Notes under the pieces: model-generated | Databases searched by the model: none | Seen by the model: the letters and a program-made list of their open reading frames with translations, nothing else | What the model was told of the DNA's origin: nothing | Translations under genes and position numbers: made by a program | In this document: positions 34,364 through 41,820 of the stretch, one piece after another | Layout of the letters: every line of letters begins with the position of its first letter | Numbering within the stretch: the stretch's first letter is position 1 | NCBI GenBank assembly: GCA_017448905.1 | Contig: JAFSKP010000027.1 | Span: forward strand, 1-62,611 | Direction of reading: 5' to 3' | DNA: 62,611 nt | DNA from: Bacteroidales bacterium | GTDB taxonomy: Bacteria > Bacteroidota > Bacteroidia > Bacteroidales > P3

Positions 34364-36688
34364 TCAGAAGCTGAAGTTCGCTCCGAGGCAGGCCAGTATA
34401 GGCAGCTGGTTGACGCGGTCACCGCTGACGCGGTCGAAGTAGAAGATGTTCTTGCGGTTATAGGTGTTGGTGATACTCAACGATATCTCGAGGATTCCAC
34501 GGCGGCCTATGGAGAATTTCTTCTTGGCGCCCAGGTCGAGGCGGTGGTAGTTGGGCAGTCGTCCGGCATAGATGTCGCCATAAGTGACGCCCAGCTCGCC
34601 GTTCTCCATGGTGTAGTCCGAAATCAGTCCGCCATTGAAGGGTATACGCTCGTAGATGCCTGCCGTCATGGTGAAGGGGAATCCGCTGCCGAAGCTCCAT
34701 CGGCCGCTGAGTTCCCAGTCGCGGTTCTCGCCGAGGGCATAGGTGGCCAGGAGGTTGATGGTGTGGCGCCGGTCGTAGTGGGGGTTGTAGGTCTGCACTT
34801 CGTCGGTGCGTTCCACGAACCCCATCGAGTAGGTGGCCCACAGGTAGAGCCGCTCAAGGTCGTAGCAGGCACTGACATCGATGCCTTTGGCGTTGCCTTT
34901 CTCGATGATGAAGTCGGTCATCAGATACTGCGGTTTCGGGAAAGCACCTTCGGATGAATAGGCGGGGTCGGTACGGTCGTAGATCTGGTTGTGGTTCATC
35001 CCCAGCAGTTTGCTGAAATTCTTATAGTATAATTCCAGGTTCACGGTGAGGTGCTCTATCATGTCGTATTCCACTCCTACGACAAGGTGCTGCGCTTTCT
35101 GGACACAGCTGCCTACAGGTTCGCCCTGGTAATCCGTCGGAAGGTTGATGGTCTGGTTTGAGCCGGTGAGGAATCCGTTGAAGAGGTTGACGATGTCGTG
35201 GTCGGAGCGTGCGTCAAGCAACGTCTGGCTGTAGATGCCGGTGGCCATCTTGAAGCGCAGCTTCTCGTTGGCATTGTATTTCACTGCCAGACGGGGCTCA
35301 AGGCTTGGCTCTGATATCGAACCGTAGTAGATGAACCGCACGCCGGGGTCGAGGAGGAAGTCGCCAAGGCGTGCGTTGTATGTCACGTATGCCGAGAAGG
35401 CGGTGGTGTTCTCTTTCTGCTCCTGACGGACGGCGTAGGCGTTGGTGTATTCGTAGTTGGTGCTGTTGGCTTCTACGCTGAGACCGTAGTGTATCTTGTT
35501 GGTACCTATGAAGTTGGTGATGCCAAGGTTCATATTGAAGCCTCCTATGCTGCTGAACTTCGGAGTGCCGCTGTTGTCGTTCAGGTTCACGTCGTAGTAG
35601 GAATAGGCTATGGTGCCGTCGATGAGCGACGATGCTCCTGTCATCAGGGCGAAGTTGGTGCCGGCTCCGTAGTTCTGCCAGTGGAAGTCGGCCACAGACT
35701 GGTATCCGTTGACCCTGTCGTCGAAACGGAACCCGAAGAAATTGATCTTGCTCCCCAGTCCCGAGTTGATGGAGACCTTGCCGTAGATGTCGGTGAAGTC
35801 GAATGGCAACGCGCTCTCCAGGTAGGGGTAGAAGATGGTCGACGACTTCGACAGGAAGGAGTTCTTGGCCGAAAGCAGGTAGGTTATTGTCGAGGTGGAG
35901 CCGTTCTTCTCGCGTTTCAGGGGTCCTTCCAGGATGAGGCTCGAACCGAAGGTGTTGAGGCCTACCTTGCCGGAATGGTGCTTCTTGTTGCCGTCGCGGG
36001 TGCGTATGTCCATGACTGACGAGATTCGTCCGCCGTATTCGGCACCGAAGCCGCCGGTGTAGACATCGGCGTTGAGTATGATGTCGGTCTCGAAGATGGA
36101 GTAGAGGCCTATGGAGTGGAAGGGGTTGTAGACCACCATGCCGTCGAGGAGGGTGAGGTTCTGTATCATCGAGCCGCCGCGGATGTAGAGCTGCCCACCC
36201 TGGTCGCCAGTCGAGTTGACGCCTGGCAGCACCTGCAGGTACTGCGCCAGGTCGGCCTGTCCGCCGATGGAGGGCATCTGCTGTATCTGCGAGGCGGTGA
36301 TTTTCTCCACCGAGACTTGTGTCTGCATCTTGCGTTCCCTGTTCTTGTTGCCTGTGATGACCACGTCTTTAAGCTTCATGGACGATGGCTTGAGGTGTAT
36401 GTTCTTGGTGACGGTCTGGTGTTTGAGGCTCACGGGCTCGCTGTACTCCTCGTAGCCTATGTAGCGTACCTTGATGACGTAGTCGCCATTGGGGATCTTG
36501 CTGATGATGAAGTATCCGTTGAGGTCGGTCGAGGCCCAGTGGTTGGTGCCGTCGAGGTACACCTGGGCGAAGGGGATGGCCTCGCCTTTGTCGCTGTCGA
36601 GGAGAACACCTTTCACGGTGTTCTGGGCGTTGGCGGTAGCAAGGCTTGCAAGCAGCAGTAGAAGGGCAAAAAGCGTTTTTTTCATCAA
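34364..36688 (-). CDS. TonB-dependent outer-membrane receptor with CarboxypepD-regulatory-like domain
   Basis: The 774-residue protein has a signal peptide (cleavage after ATANA, residue 21), then a carboxypeptidase-regulatory-like beta domain (VKGVLLDSDKGEAIPFAQVYLDG, residues 24-105). A plug domain follows (ADLAQYLQVLPGVNSTGDQGGQLYIRGG, near 146-173) and a beta-barrel ending in the terminal aromatic strand ACLGANFSF. It imports a substrate across the outer membrane with energy from TonB/ExbBD. There is no SusD partner nearby, so a siderophore, metal or small ligand is more likely than a polysaccharide. It lies between holA and pyrK on the same strand. Confidence 0.93.
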   Translation of the reverse strand: MMKKTLFALLLLLASLATANAQNTVKGVLLDSDKGEAIPFAQVYLDGTNHWASTDLNGYFIISKIPNGDYVIKVRYIGYEEYSEPVSLKHQTVTKNIHLKPSSMKLKDVVITGNKNRERKMQTQVSVEKITASQIQQMPSIGGQADLAQYLQVLPGVNSTGDQGGQLYIRGGSMIQNLTLLDGMVVYNPFHSIGLYSIFETDIILNADVYTGGFGAEYGGRISSVMDIRTRDGNKKHHSGKVGLNTFGSSLILEGPLKREKNGSTSTITYLLSAKNSFLSKSSTIFYPYLESALPFDFTDIYGKVSINSGLGSKINFFGFRFDDRVNGYQSVADFHWQNYGAGTNFALMTGASSLIDGTIAYSYYDVNLNDNSGTPKFSSIGGFNMNLGITNFIGTNKIHYGLSVEANSTNYEYTNAYAVRQEQKENTTAFSAYVTYNARLGDFLLDPGVRFIYYGSISEPSLEPRLAVKYNANEKLRFKMATGIYSQTLLDARSDHDIVNLFNGFLTGSNQTINLPTDYQGEPVGSCVQKAQHLVVGVEYDMIEHLTVNLELYYKNFSKLLGMNHNQIYDRTDPAYSSEGAFPKPQYLMTDFIIEKGNAKGIDVSACYDLERLYLWATYSMGFVERTDEVQTYNPHYDRRHTINLLATYALGENRDWELSGRWSFGSGFPFTMTAGIYERIPFNGGLISDYTMENGELGVTYGDIYAGRLPNYHRLDLGAKKKFSIGRRGILEISLSITNTYNRKNIFYFDRVSGDRVNQLPILACLGANFSF

Positions 36689-36709
36689 TTGTTGTTTTTT
36701 CCTCGTTTT

Positions 36710-36733
36710 TCTAGATTGTCTATAACTTCTAGT
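36710..36733 (-). repeat. Short nonamer array between holA and the TonB receptor gene
   Basis: CAC-TAG-AAGTTATAGACAATCTAG on the minus strand: the holA stop codon is the first TAG. With about two and a half units this is the shortest gap of the type. Confidence 0.9.
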
Positions 36734-37769
36734 GGATTATCTTGAATACCAATTCCTTCAGCAGTTCTCCGTCGGTGGTGGTGCCGCTGTTGCGTACTCC
36801 TTTCGAACGCAGGTCGGTCTCGTGCAGGTAGCCTATGCATGATGCCAGCTTGCCGAGGGTGTAGTTGCGGGCGGCGGCCTCGTAGTCTCTTATAAAGAAT
36901 GGGTTGATCCCCATTTTCTGCGCGGCGACTTTTTTGTCGGGCTCCTGGATGAAGATCATCACCTTGATGAAGTAGCCGTAGAGCGACGGCAGTACCATCT
37001 GAATGGGGTTGGCTTTGGGGTTGGCGGCGAAGTAGTTGACTATGCGGTTGCAGCGTTCCACGTCGCGACGGCCTATGGCGTTCTGCAGCTCGAAGACGTT
37101 GTAGTCCTTGCTTATGCCTATGTTGCGTTCAATGACTTCTTCGGTGATGGCCGAACCGGCGGGATGCGTGATGTATATTTTCGAAAGCTCGTTGCTGATT
37201 TTGCCGAGGTCGTTGCCCAGTGCCTCGGCAATCATCATCGCTCCGCGCTGGGTTATGGAGTATCCTTTCTGCGAGACGATGTTCGACACCCACCCCGGAA
37301 TCTCGTCGTCGCGGAGCTTGTTGCGTTCGTAGATTACCCCTTTCTCGCTGATGGTCTTGTATGCCTTCGTGCGTTTGTCCATCTTGGCGTGCCGGTAGCA
37401 GAGCACCAATATGGTGTACGGATGCGGATGCTCGAGGTATTTCACTAGGGCATCCCAGTCGGCGACGGTCTTGTTGCGGCTCTTGCCTATGTCCTGCGCC
37501 TCCTTGACCATGATGAGCTGGATGGGGGAGAGCATAGGAATGTTATTGGCCTTCTCGATGACTTCCTCCATGACTACGTCACGCCCGTAGAGGATGGTCT
37601 GCGCGAGGTCTTTGAAGTCGTCGCTGATGATGTTGTTTTCCATATAGTCTGAGACGAGGTCTATGTAGTAGTTTTCCTCGCCTGTGAGCAGATATATGGG
37701 GGCGAACTGACCTGCTTTAAGGTCTGAAATAAGTTGTTTCTCAGTTATTTTGCTATCACCTTTTGCCAT
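36729..37769 (-). CDS. holA: DNA polymerase III subunit delta
   Basis: The 346-residue clamp-loader subunit opens the beta clamp during replication. It starts MAKGDSKITEKQLISDLKAG and shows the HolA pattern FAPIYLLTGEENYYIDLVSDYM (degenerate P-loop region), the beta-interaction segment around NNIPMLSPIQLIMVKEA, and the helical collar with LGNDLGKISNELSKI and ERNIGISKDYNVFELQNAIG. Length is normal. It has a close promoter at 37791-37799 and its stop codon TAG belongs to the nonamer array before the TonB receptor gene. Confidence 0.94.
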   Translation of the reverse strand: MAKGDSKITEKQLISDLKAGQFAPIYLLTGEENYYIDLVSDYMENNIISDDFKDLAQTILYGRDVVMEEVIEKANNIPMLSPIQLIMVKEAQDIGKSRNKTVADWDALVKYLEHPHPYTILVLCYRHAKMDKRTKAYKTISEKGVIYERNKLRDDEIPGWVSNIVSQKGYSITQRGAMMIAEALGNDLGKISNELSKIYITHPAGSAITEEVIERNIGISKDYNVFELQNAIGRRDVERCNRIVNYFAANPKANPIQMVLPSLYGYFIKVMIFIQEPDKKVAAQKMGINPFFIRDYEAAARNYTLGKLASCIGYLHETDLRSKGVRNSGTTTDGELLKELVFKIIH

Positions 37770-37790
37770 TTTCGATGCACATATTTCCGT

Positions 37791-37799
37791 GCAAAGATA
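37791..37799 (-). promoter_or_regulatory. -7 box of the holA promoter
   Basis: TATCTTTGC on the minus strand fits TAnnTTTG; it lies 21 bases before the ATG. The heptamer array occupies the -33 region and upstream. Confidence 0.7.
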
Positions 37800-37809
37800 G
37801 CAAAAAAAA

Positions 37810-37901
37810 GTGAATGGTGATTAGTGAATGGTGATTAGTGAATAGTGAATAGTGAATGGTGAATGGTGATTAGTGAATGGTGAATGGTGAATGGTGATTA
37901 G
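37810..37901. repeat. Heptamer array upstream of holA (GTGAATG/GTGATTA)
   Basis: About 13 heptamers, chiefly GTGAATG, GTGATTA and GTGAATA, lie between the holA promoter and the palindrome at 37908. Copy number changes here would alter the sequence just upstream of the -7 box. Confidence 0.95.
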
Positions 37902-37907
37902 ATGGTG

Positions 37908-37927
37908 CGCAGGCGTCTCCGCCTGCG
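37908..37927. repeat. REP-like hairpin CGCAGGCG-N4-CGCCTGCG, copy 1
   Basis: The 20-base element CGCAGGCGTCTCCGCCTGCG is a perfect 8-bp palindrome around TCTC, next to the end of the heptamer array and 14 bases from the NlpC/P60 stop. A second copy with the same stem is at 43559-43578. Flanking GGTR and GYA bases are shared too. Confidence 0.85.
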
Positions 37928-37941
37928 GCAGTGACATGAAT

Positions 37942-38667
37942 CTAAACTACTCTTCTGAACATGCTGAGGCGGTGGCTGTATTCGCCGGTGTCGGAGTTGA
38001 TGATGCCAGTGGAGTCAAGCCTGTCGATGCGTACCTTGCCGGAGGCGTGGACAATTTTGTCGCCATCCATGACGATGCCGACATGGACGATGTCGCCCTC
38101 TTCGTTCTTGAAGAAGGCGAGGTCTCCGGATCGCTTGTCTCTGAAATCCACCAGAGTACCCTGTTTGGCTTGGAAAGAGGCGTCGCGCATCAGAAAGATG
38201 CCGCAGATTTTGTACACCACCTGCGTCAGTCCAGAGCAGTCGATACCCATCATTGTGCGTCCTCCCCACAGGTAAGGTGCTCCGAGGAACTGCCGAGCCA
38301 CCTCGACGGGGTCGTTGTCAAAGATGTCGTTCGGGGGATTGGTGGACTCTGGCAGCCATTGGGTGTTGTAGTAAGAGCCGGGCTGGATGGTTATCGGGGC
38401 GCCGTCGAAGATGATGGTTGTCGGCTTGACGGCTATGGCGTTTTTTTCTTGCGTCTCTTCGGTCTCATAGATTTGCTTCGCGCTGACCCAGCCCTCGTAG
38501 GTGTCGTATAACAGTTTGACCTTCAACCATTCATCCTTGCGTTTGGTAATCCACATGGCATCGCCGAAGAGCAGCTGGTTGACCATCTCGGAGCGGTGTG
38601 AAGGCTCTTTCCTCATCGCTACAGCGACGAGATTGCAATAGGCTGTAGTGTCGTATCGGAAATCCAT
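37942..38667 (-). CDS. NlpC/P60 cysteine peptidase with SH3-like domain
   Basis: The 241-residue protein has an SH3-like first half (GDAMWITKRKDEWLKVKLLYDTYEGWV) and an NlpC/P60 catalytic domain: FLGAPYLWGGRTMMGIDCSGLTQ with the nucleophile Cys near residue 144, HVGIVMDG with the catalytic His and IVHASGKVRID. The arrangement fits the YkfC-like gamma-D-glutamyl-L-diamino acid endopeptidases that act on cell-wall peptides. No signal peptide is visible, so it probably trims recycled muropeptides in the cytoplasm. It is followed by the palindrome at 37908. Confidence 0.9.
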   Translation of the reverse strand: MDFRYDTTAYCNLVAVAMRKEPSHRSEMVNQLLFGDAMWITKRKDEWLKVKLLYDTYEGWVSAKQIYETEETQEKNAIAVKPTTIIFDGAPITIQPGSYYNTQWLPESTNPPNDIFDNDPVEVARQFLGAPYLWGGRTMMGIDCSGLTQVVYKICGIFLMRDASFQAKQGTLVDFRDKRSGDLAFFKNEEGDIVHVGIVMDGDKIVHASGKVRIDRLDSTGIINSDTGEYSHRLSMFRRVV

Positions 38668-38710
38668 GGTTTTATTAAAAATTGAAAATTGAGACTTTGC
38701 TGCGGCGGTC

Positions 38711-38794
38711 TAATCACAATTCACAATTCACAATTCACAATTCACAATTCACAATTCACAATTCACTATTCACCATTCACAATTCACTAATCAC
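38711..38794. repeat. Heptamer array between DUF4294 and NlpC/P60 genes
   Basis: About 12 units of AATTCAC with CATTCAC, TATTCAC and TAATCAC variants. On the minus strand the DUF4294 stop TGA (CTG-TGA-TTAGTGAATTG) lies at the array edge. The same unit occurs at 29061-29247 and 21466-21494. Confidence 0.95.
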
Positions 38795-39399
38795 AGTTTC
38801 CCCAGTTCTATCGAGCGGGCTATTCTGTCTATGAGGTTGTCCTCCTTGTTGCGCCGTGGGTCGAAGCGTTCTTTCATGTTGAATCCGAACATTCGAGCGA
38901 AGGTGTTGTAGAACGTGGCGCGCACTTTGCCGCGTAGGTCGGCGACGAGGGTGTATGAGTTGTTGCCGGTCTCGCGGTCTACGAGCTTGAGCAGCACCTT
39001 GCCTTGCGAGAAGGTCATCCCTTCCAGGTCTGCCGTGAATTCCGCAAGCATCTCCTCCTCATATTGTTTGATGTATGCCTTACGCTGTTTCGGTGGCAGA
39101 CCGGCCATTTCCTTCTCTATCTCCTGCAGGCGGCGGCGGGCTTCCTTGGCGTAGGGGAGGGTCTTGCGTACGTTGCGGATCAGCTTCTGGTTCTTCTTGA
39201 TTTCCTTGTCGGTGAGAAGAGCCCATTTGGTGACGATGGTGACCGGCTCCAGATGGAAGATGGGAACGGTGTCGCCGTCTTGTATGGTGGCGGTGATGAG
39301 CAGGTGGTTTCCGGCATATCCGGTCTGGGCCTGAAGTCTTGTTTCCGGGATGGCGAGGCAGAGCATCGCGAGAATCGTGTATGTCGTTAAGCGTTTCAT
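38791..39399 (-). CDS. DUF4294 family exported protein
   Basis: The 202-residue protein starts at MKRLTTYTILAM; the longer open frame to 39543 only reads nonamer repeats and was rejected. A signal peptide ends near LQAQ (about residue 25). The body has a short beta part (GDTVPIFHLEPVTIV) and a charged helical part (KNQKLIRNVRKTLPYAKEARRRLQEIEKEM, GLPPKQRKAYIKQYEEEM), the pattern of DUF4294 proteins found widely in Bacteroidota. The C-terminal RFDPRRNKEDNLIDRIARSIELG is also typical. Function is unknown; a periplasmic place is likely. Confidence 0.88.
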   Translation of the reverse strand: MKRLTTYTILAMLCLAIPETRLQAQTGYAGNHLLITATIQDGDTVPIFHLEPVTIVTKWALLTDKEIKKNQKLIRNVRKTLPYAKEARRRLQEIEKEMAGLPPKQRKAYIKQYEEEMLAEFTADLEGMTFSQGKVLLKLVDRETGNNSYTLVADLRGKVRATFYNTFARMFGFNMKERFDPRRNKEDNLIDRIARSIELGKL

Positions 39400-39465
39400 G
39401 GTGCTTCTTTTTTCTTGTTTAGTCGCCGGAAAAACTGTTTTCTTGCAAAGAGAGCTTTTTTTTCC

Positions 39466-39511
39466 GGATTTTCTAGATTTTCTAGACGGTCTAGATTGTT
39501 TAGAGCTTCTA
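39466..39511 (-). repeat. Nonamer array upstream of DUF4294
   Basis: About five CTAGAAAAT/CTAGACCGT-type units with AAGCTCTAAAC at the distal end (minus-strand reading). It lies in the divergent gap between the DUF4294 and acyltransferase genes and here no gene ends in the array. Confidence 0.85.
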
Positions 39512-39551
39512 ACCCTCTCTCTCAAAAAAAACTCAAAATCCATTTTTTTCG

Positions 39552-39560
39552 TATTTTTGC
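39552..39560 (+). promoter_or_regulatory. -7 box of the acyltransferase promoter
   Basis: TATTTTTGC fits TAnnTTTG, 41 bases before the ATG at 39601. A -33 TTTG is not evident. Confidence 0.5.
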
Positions 39561-39600
39561 AAATCTAAAGAATTGTTAACTGTTAAAGATTTGCTTGATA

Positions 39601-40956
39601 ATGAAAGCAATCCAAGATAATAACTGGCTCTACAATGTCTTGAGTCCTTTGGTGCAGTTCGGCACAAGGTGCCATTATCTGCATTTTGATGTCCATGGTC
39701 TTGAGAATCTTCCCGAAGAGGGTTCCTACATTATAGCCCCTTGCCATCAGCAGGCTTTGATGGAACCTCTCGCGGTGCTTAATTTCGCTCCTAAACCGCC
39801 TGTCTTTTTGGCTCGCGCCGACATCTTCGCCAAGCCTGTCATCCGTGCCATCCTCACCTTCCTGAAAATCCTGCCGGTCTATCGCCAGCGTGACGGGCAG
39901 CGTAACCTCGACAAGAACAACGAGATTTTCGACCTCTCTCGCGACGTGCTGCTCGACGGTTTCCCGCTCTGTCTCATGGCCGAAGGACGCCACAACGACC
40001 GTCACCACCTGCTTAACATGGGCAAGGGGATGTTCCGCATCGCCGGCGAGACGCAGCTGAAACTGGGCGACCATCCGCTCTTCATTGTTCCTACAGGCAT
40101 CGACTTCGACGAGTACGAGCGACCCTACTCCAATCTGGTGGTGAATATCGGCAAACCTATCCCGGTGCAGCCCTATATGGAGCTGTTCCGCGACAACGAG
40201 CCTGTCGCGCTCAACGAGATGCGCAAGGACCTTGCTGCTGCCCTGAGTCCGCTGATGCACGACATTCGCCACGAGGAGTACTACGACGAGATTCTCACCC
40301 TCTCGCAGGTGCTCAACAAGGAGATGCGATTCCGCAGTGGTCATAAAGGTCCGCTGCTCAACAATGCTTGGAACCGCTTCCTTATGCGTCAGAAAATCTC
40401 TCAGCAGCTCGACGCCAAGGCCGAGAACCCCGACGAGGAGTTCGTCGCCCTGATGACGAAGGCGCGCAACTACATTGATGTCTGCAAGAAGGTGAGGATG
40501 CGACCCGTTGATGTCGCCGAGCATTGGAGTCTGTTGCGGACCCTCTTGTCGGCAGGGGTGCTGGCGGCTCTTGTCGTCGCTGCTGTAATGGCGCCGCCGG
40601 TACGCTGGGTGTTGCTCTTCTTCTTGCTCTGCTGTCCAATAATCTTCATCCCCACCCATCTGTTGATGAAGAAACTTATCGGCGACCCGCAGTTCCGCAG
40701 CTCGGTGAATTTCGGTGTCCGTTTCTTCCTGTCCATAATGTATGGTATTGCCATCTCCATTGTCATTGCTTGCACGGGAGGACTTTGGATGAGCCAGCTT
40801 GCCGACATCGGGGCTTGGTGGGGTCTGGTGGCTGCGGCCGTTGTGCATCTTGGAGCCATGTCGTCGGCCTACATTGTCAACGGCCTCAAAGCCGTGGGCA
40901 ACAACCTCCGCTACTGGTGGCTTCGCCTGACGGGAAAGCTGGAAGCCCTAGACTAA
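39601..40956 (+). CDS. 1-acyl-sn-glycerol-3-phosphate acyltransferase-like membrane protein
   Basis: The 451-residue protein starts at the ATG (MKAIQDNN); a TTG two codons earlier is less likely. The PlsC domain covers about residues 25-250: PCHQQALMEPL holds the catalytic His49, spaced six from Glu55 where relatives usually have an Asp, then FLARADIFAKPVIRAILTFLKILPVYRQRDG and LMAEGRHNDRHHLLNMGKG (the glycerol-phosphate EGxR-like motif). The last 150 residues contain four or more hydrophobic segments (LLSAGVLAALVVAAVMAPPV, WVLLFFLLCCPIIFI). It should add the second acyl chain to glycerophospholipids or a related lipid at the inner membrane. The end of the gene (GAA GCC CTA GAC TAA) is repeat sequence. 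Confidence 0.85.
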   Translation: MKAIQDNNWLYNVLSPLVQFGTRCHYLHFDVHGLENLPEEGSYIIAPCHQQALMEPLAVLNFAPKPPVFLARADIFAKPVIRAILTFLKILPVYRQRDGQRNLDKNNEIFDLSRDVLLDGFPLCLMAEGRHNDRHHLLNMGKGMFRIAGETQLKLGDHPLFIVPTGIDFDEYERPYSNLVVNIGKPIPVQPYMELFRDNEPVALNEMRKDLAAALSPLMHDIRHEEYYDEILTLSQVLNKEMRFRSGHKGPLLNNAWNRFLMRQKISQQLDAKAENPDEEFVALMTKARNYIDVCKKVRMRPVDVAEHWSLLRTLLSAGVLAALVVAAVMAPPVRWVLLFFLLCCPIIFIPTHLLMKKLIGDPQFRSSVNFGVRFFLSIMYGIAISIVIACTGGLWMSQLADIGAWWGLVAAAVVHLGAMSSAYIVNGLKAVGNNLRYWWLRLTGKLEALD

Positions 40957-41029
40957 TCCAGATTAGCTAGAAGCCCTATACTGCCTACCCTGCCTATACT
41001 GCCTATACTGCCTACCCTGCCTAGCCCTC
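40941..41029. repeat. Nonamer array between convergent acyltransferase and MBL genes
   Basis: GAAGCCCTAGAC at the plus-strand gene end is followed by CTAGAAGCCCTATACTGC, CTACCCTGC and CTATACTGC units. At the other side the MBL gene's stop TAG is in the array (GGC-TAG-GCAGGG on the minus strand). Both convergent genes thus end inside one array. Confidence 0.95.
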
Positions 41030-41713
41030 AAACTCCACCTCTGGGAACAGCTCTTTGAGCTGCGCTATCCCGGCGGCGACCTCGTCGTCGCGTTCCCATC
41101 CGTGCATAGGGTAGAAGTGGTGTGTCTCTATCTGCTGGAGCCATTGGCAGGCGCCACGCAGCATCTCGTTGCCGAGGCGTGGGTCGACAGGGAACATCAC
41201 GTAGTCCACCTTTTTCGTGATGGCTCTCACCTCGCGGAGGTTGGAGAGGAACATACCCTCCATCTCGTCGAGGGAGCAGCGTATGTGTTCCTCCTCATTC
41301 TCGGGGAAATACCAGTTGTTGTTGTCGCCGGCATGGTAGAGCGTGGTGCCGTCGGACAGGGTGACGAGTGAGGCGATGCCCACATCCGTCGAGCGCATGG
41401 CATCGATACGCAGGTTCTCATCCTCATAGCTGTCGCCTGGCCTCAGTATGGCCACCGGCTGGCTCTTGGGGATGCGGCGACGCTTCTGGGTGTCGTATGA
41501 TACTATCAGCCGCGAGCCGGCATAGTAGAGGATCTCCGAGTTGTAGTGGTCCTCGTGGAAGTGCGACACCACGAAGTAGAGCCTCCGGGTGCCGCGTGTG
41601 GCTATGAGCTCATGCAGCTTCTTCTCGGGCGAGTCCTTCCAGTAGTCGAAGACGATGAGGGCACTCTCGCTCTTGGCGACGAAACAGCTATGGTATATAT
41701 AGTATAGTTCCAT
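41021..41713 (-). CDS. Metallo-beta-lactamase fold hydrolase
   Basis: The 230-residue protein carries the MBL metal site SHFHEDHYN (HxHxDH) near residue 50, a second histidine/aspartate set in YHAGDNNNWYFPE, and the final HHFYPMHGWE. The compact form without a signal peptide resembles the UlaG/YcbL-like small MBL hydrolases of Bacteroidota. The substrate is unknown. The gene follows the Na/Pi transporter gene on the minus strand, with the ten-copy CTACAATGC array between them, and its stop codon lies in the next array. Confidence 0.87.
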   Translation of the reverse strand: MELYYIYHSCFVAKSESALIVFDYWKDSPEKKLHELIATRGTRRLYFVVSHFHEDHYNSEILYYAGSRLIVSYDTQKRRRIPKSQPVAILRPGDSYEDENLRIDAMRSTDVGIASLVTLSDGTTLYHAGDNNNWYFPENEEEHIRCSLDEMEGMFLSNLREVRAITKKVDYVMFPVDPRLGNEMLRGACQWLQQIETHHFYPMHGWERDDEVAAGIAQLKELFPEVEFEG

Positions 41714-41726
41714 TTGTTCTTTTTCT

Positions 41727-41820
41727 TCTACAATGCCTACAATGCCTACAATGCCTACAATGCCTACAATGCCTACAATGCCTACAATGCCTACAATGCC
41801 TACAATGCCTACCCCGCCTA
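41727..41820 (-). repeat. Pure nonamer array CTACAATGC x10
   Basis: Ten almost perfect CTACAATGC units form the whole gap between the transporter and MBL genes. The transporter stop TAG is at the array edge (TAC-TAG-GCGGGGTAGGC on the minus strand). The unit is homogeneous here, unlike the mixed arrays elsewhere. Confidence 0.97.

Noticed and set aside
39400-39543. N-terminal extension of the DUF4294 protein
   Set aside because: It is nonamer repeat and leader sequence; the signal peptide starts at MKRLTTYTIL.
41021-41713. MBL protein as a beta-lactamase resistance gene
   Set aside because: No signal peptide and only the generic MBL metal site; closer to small UlaG-like hydrolases.
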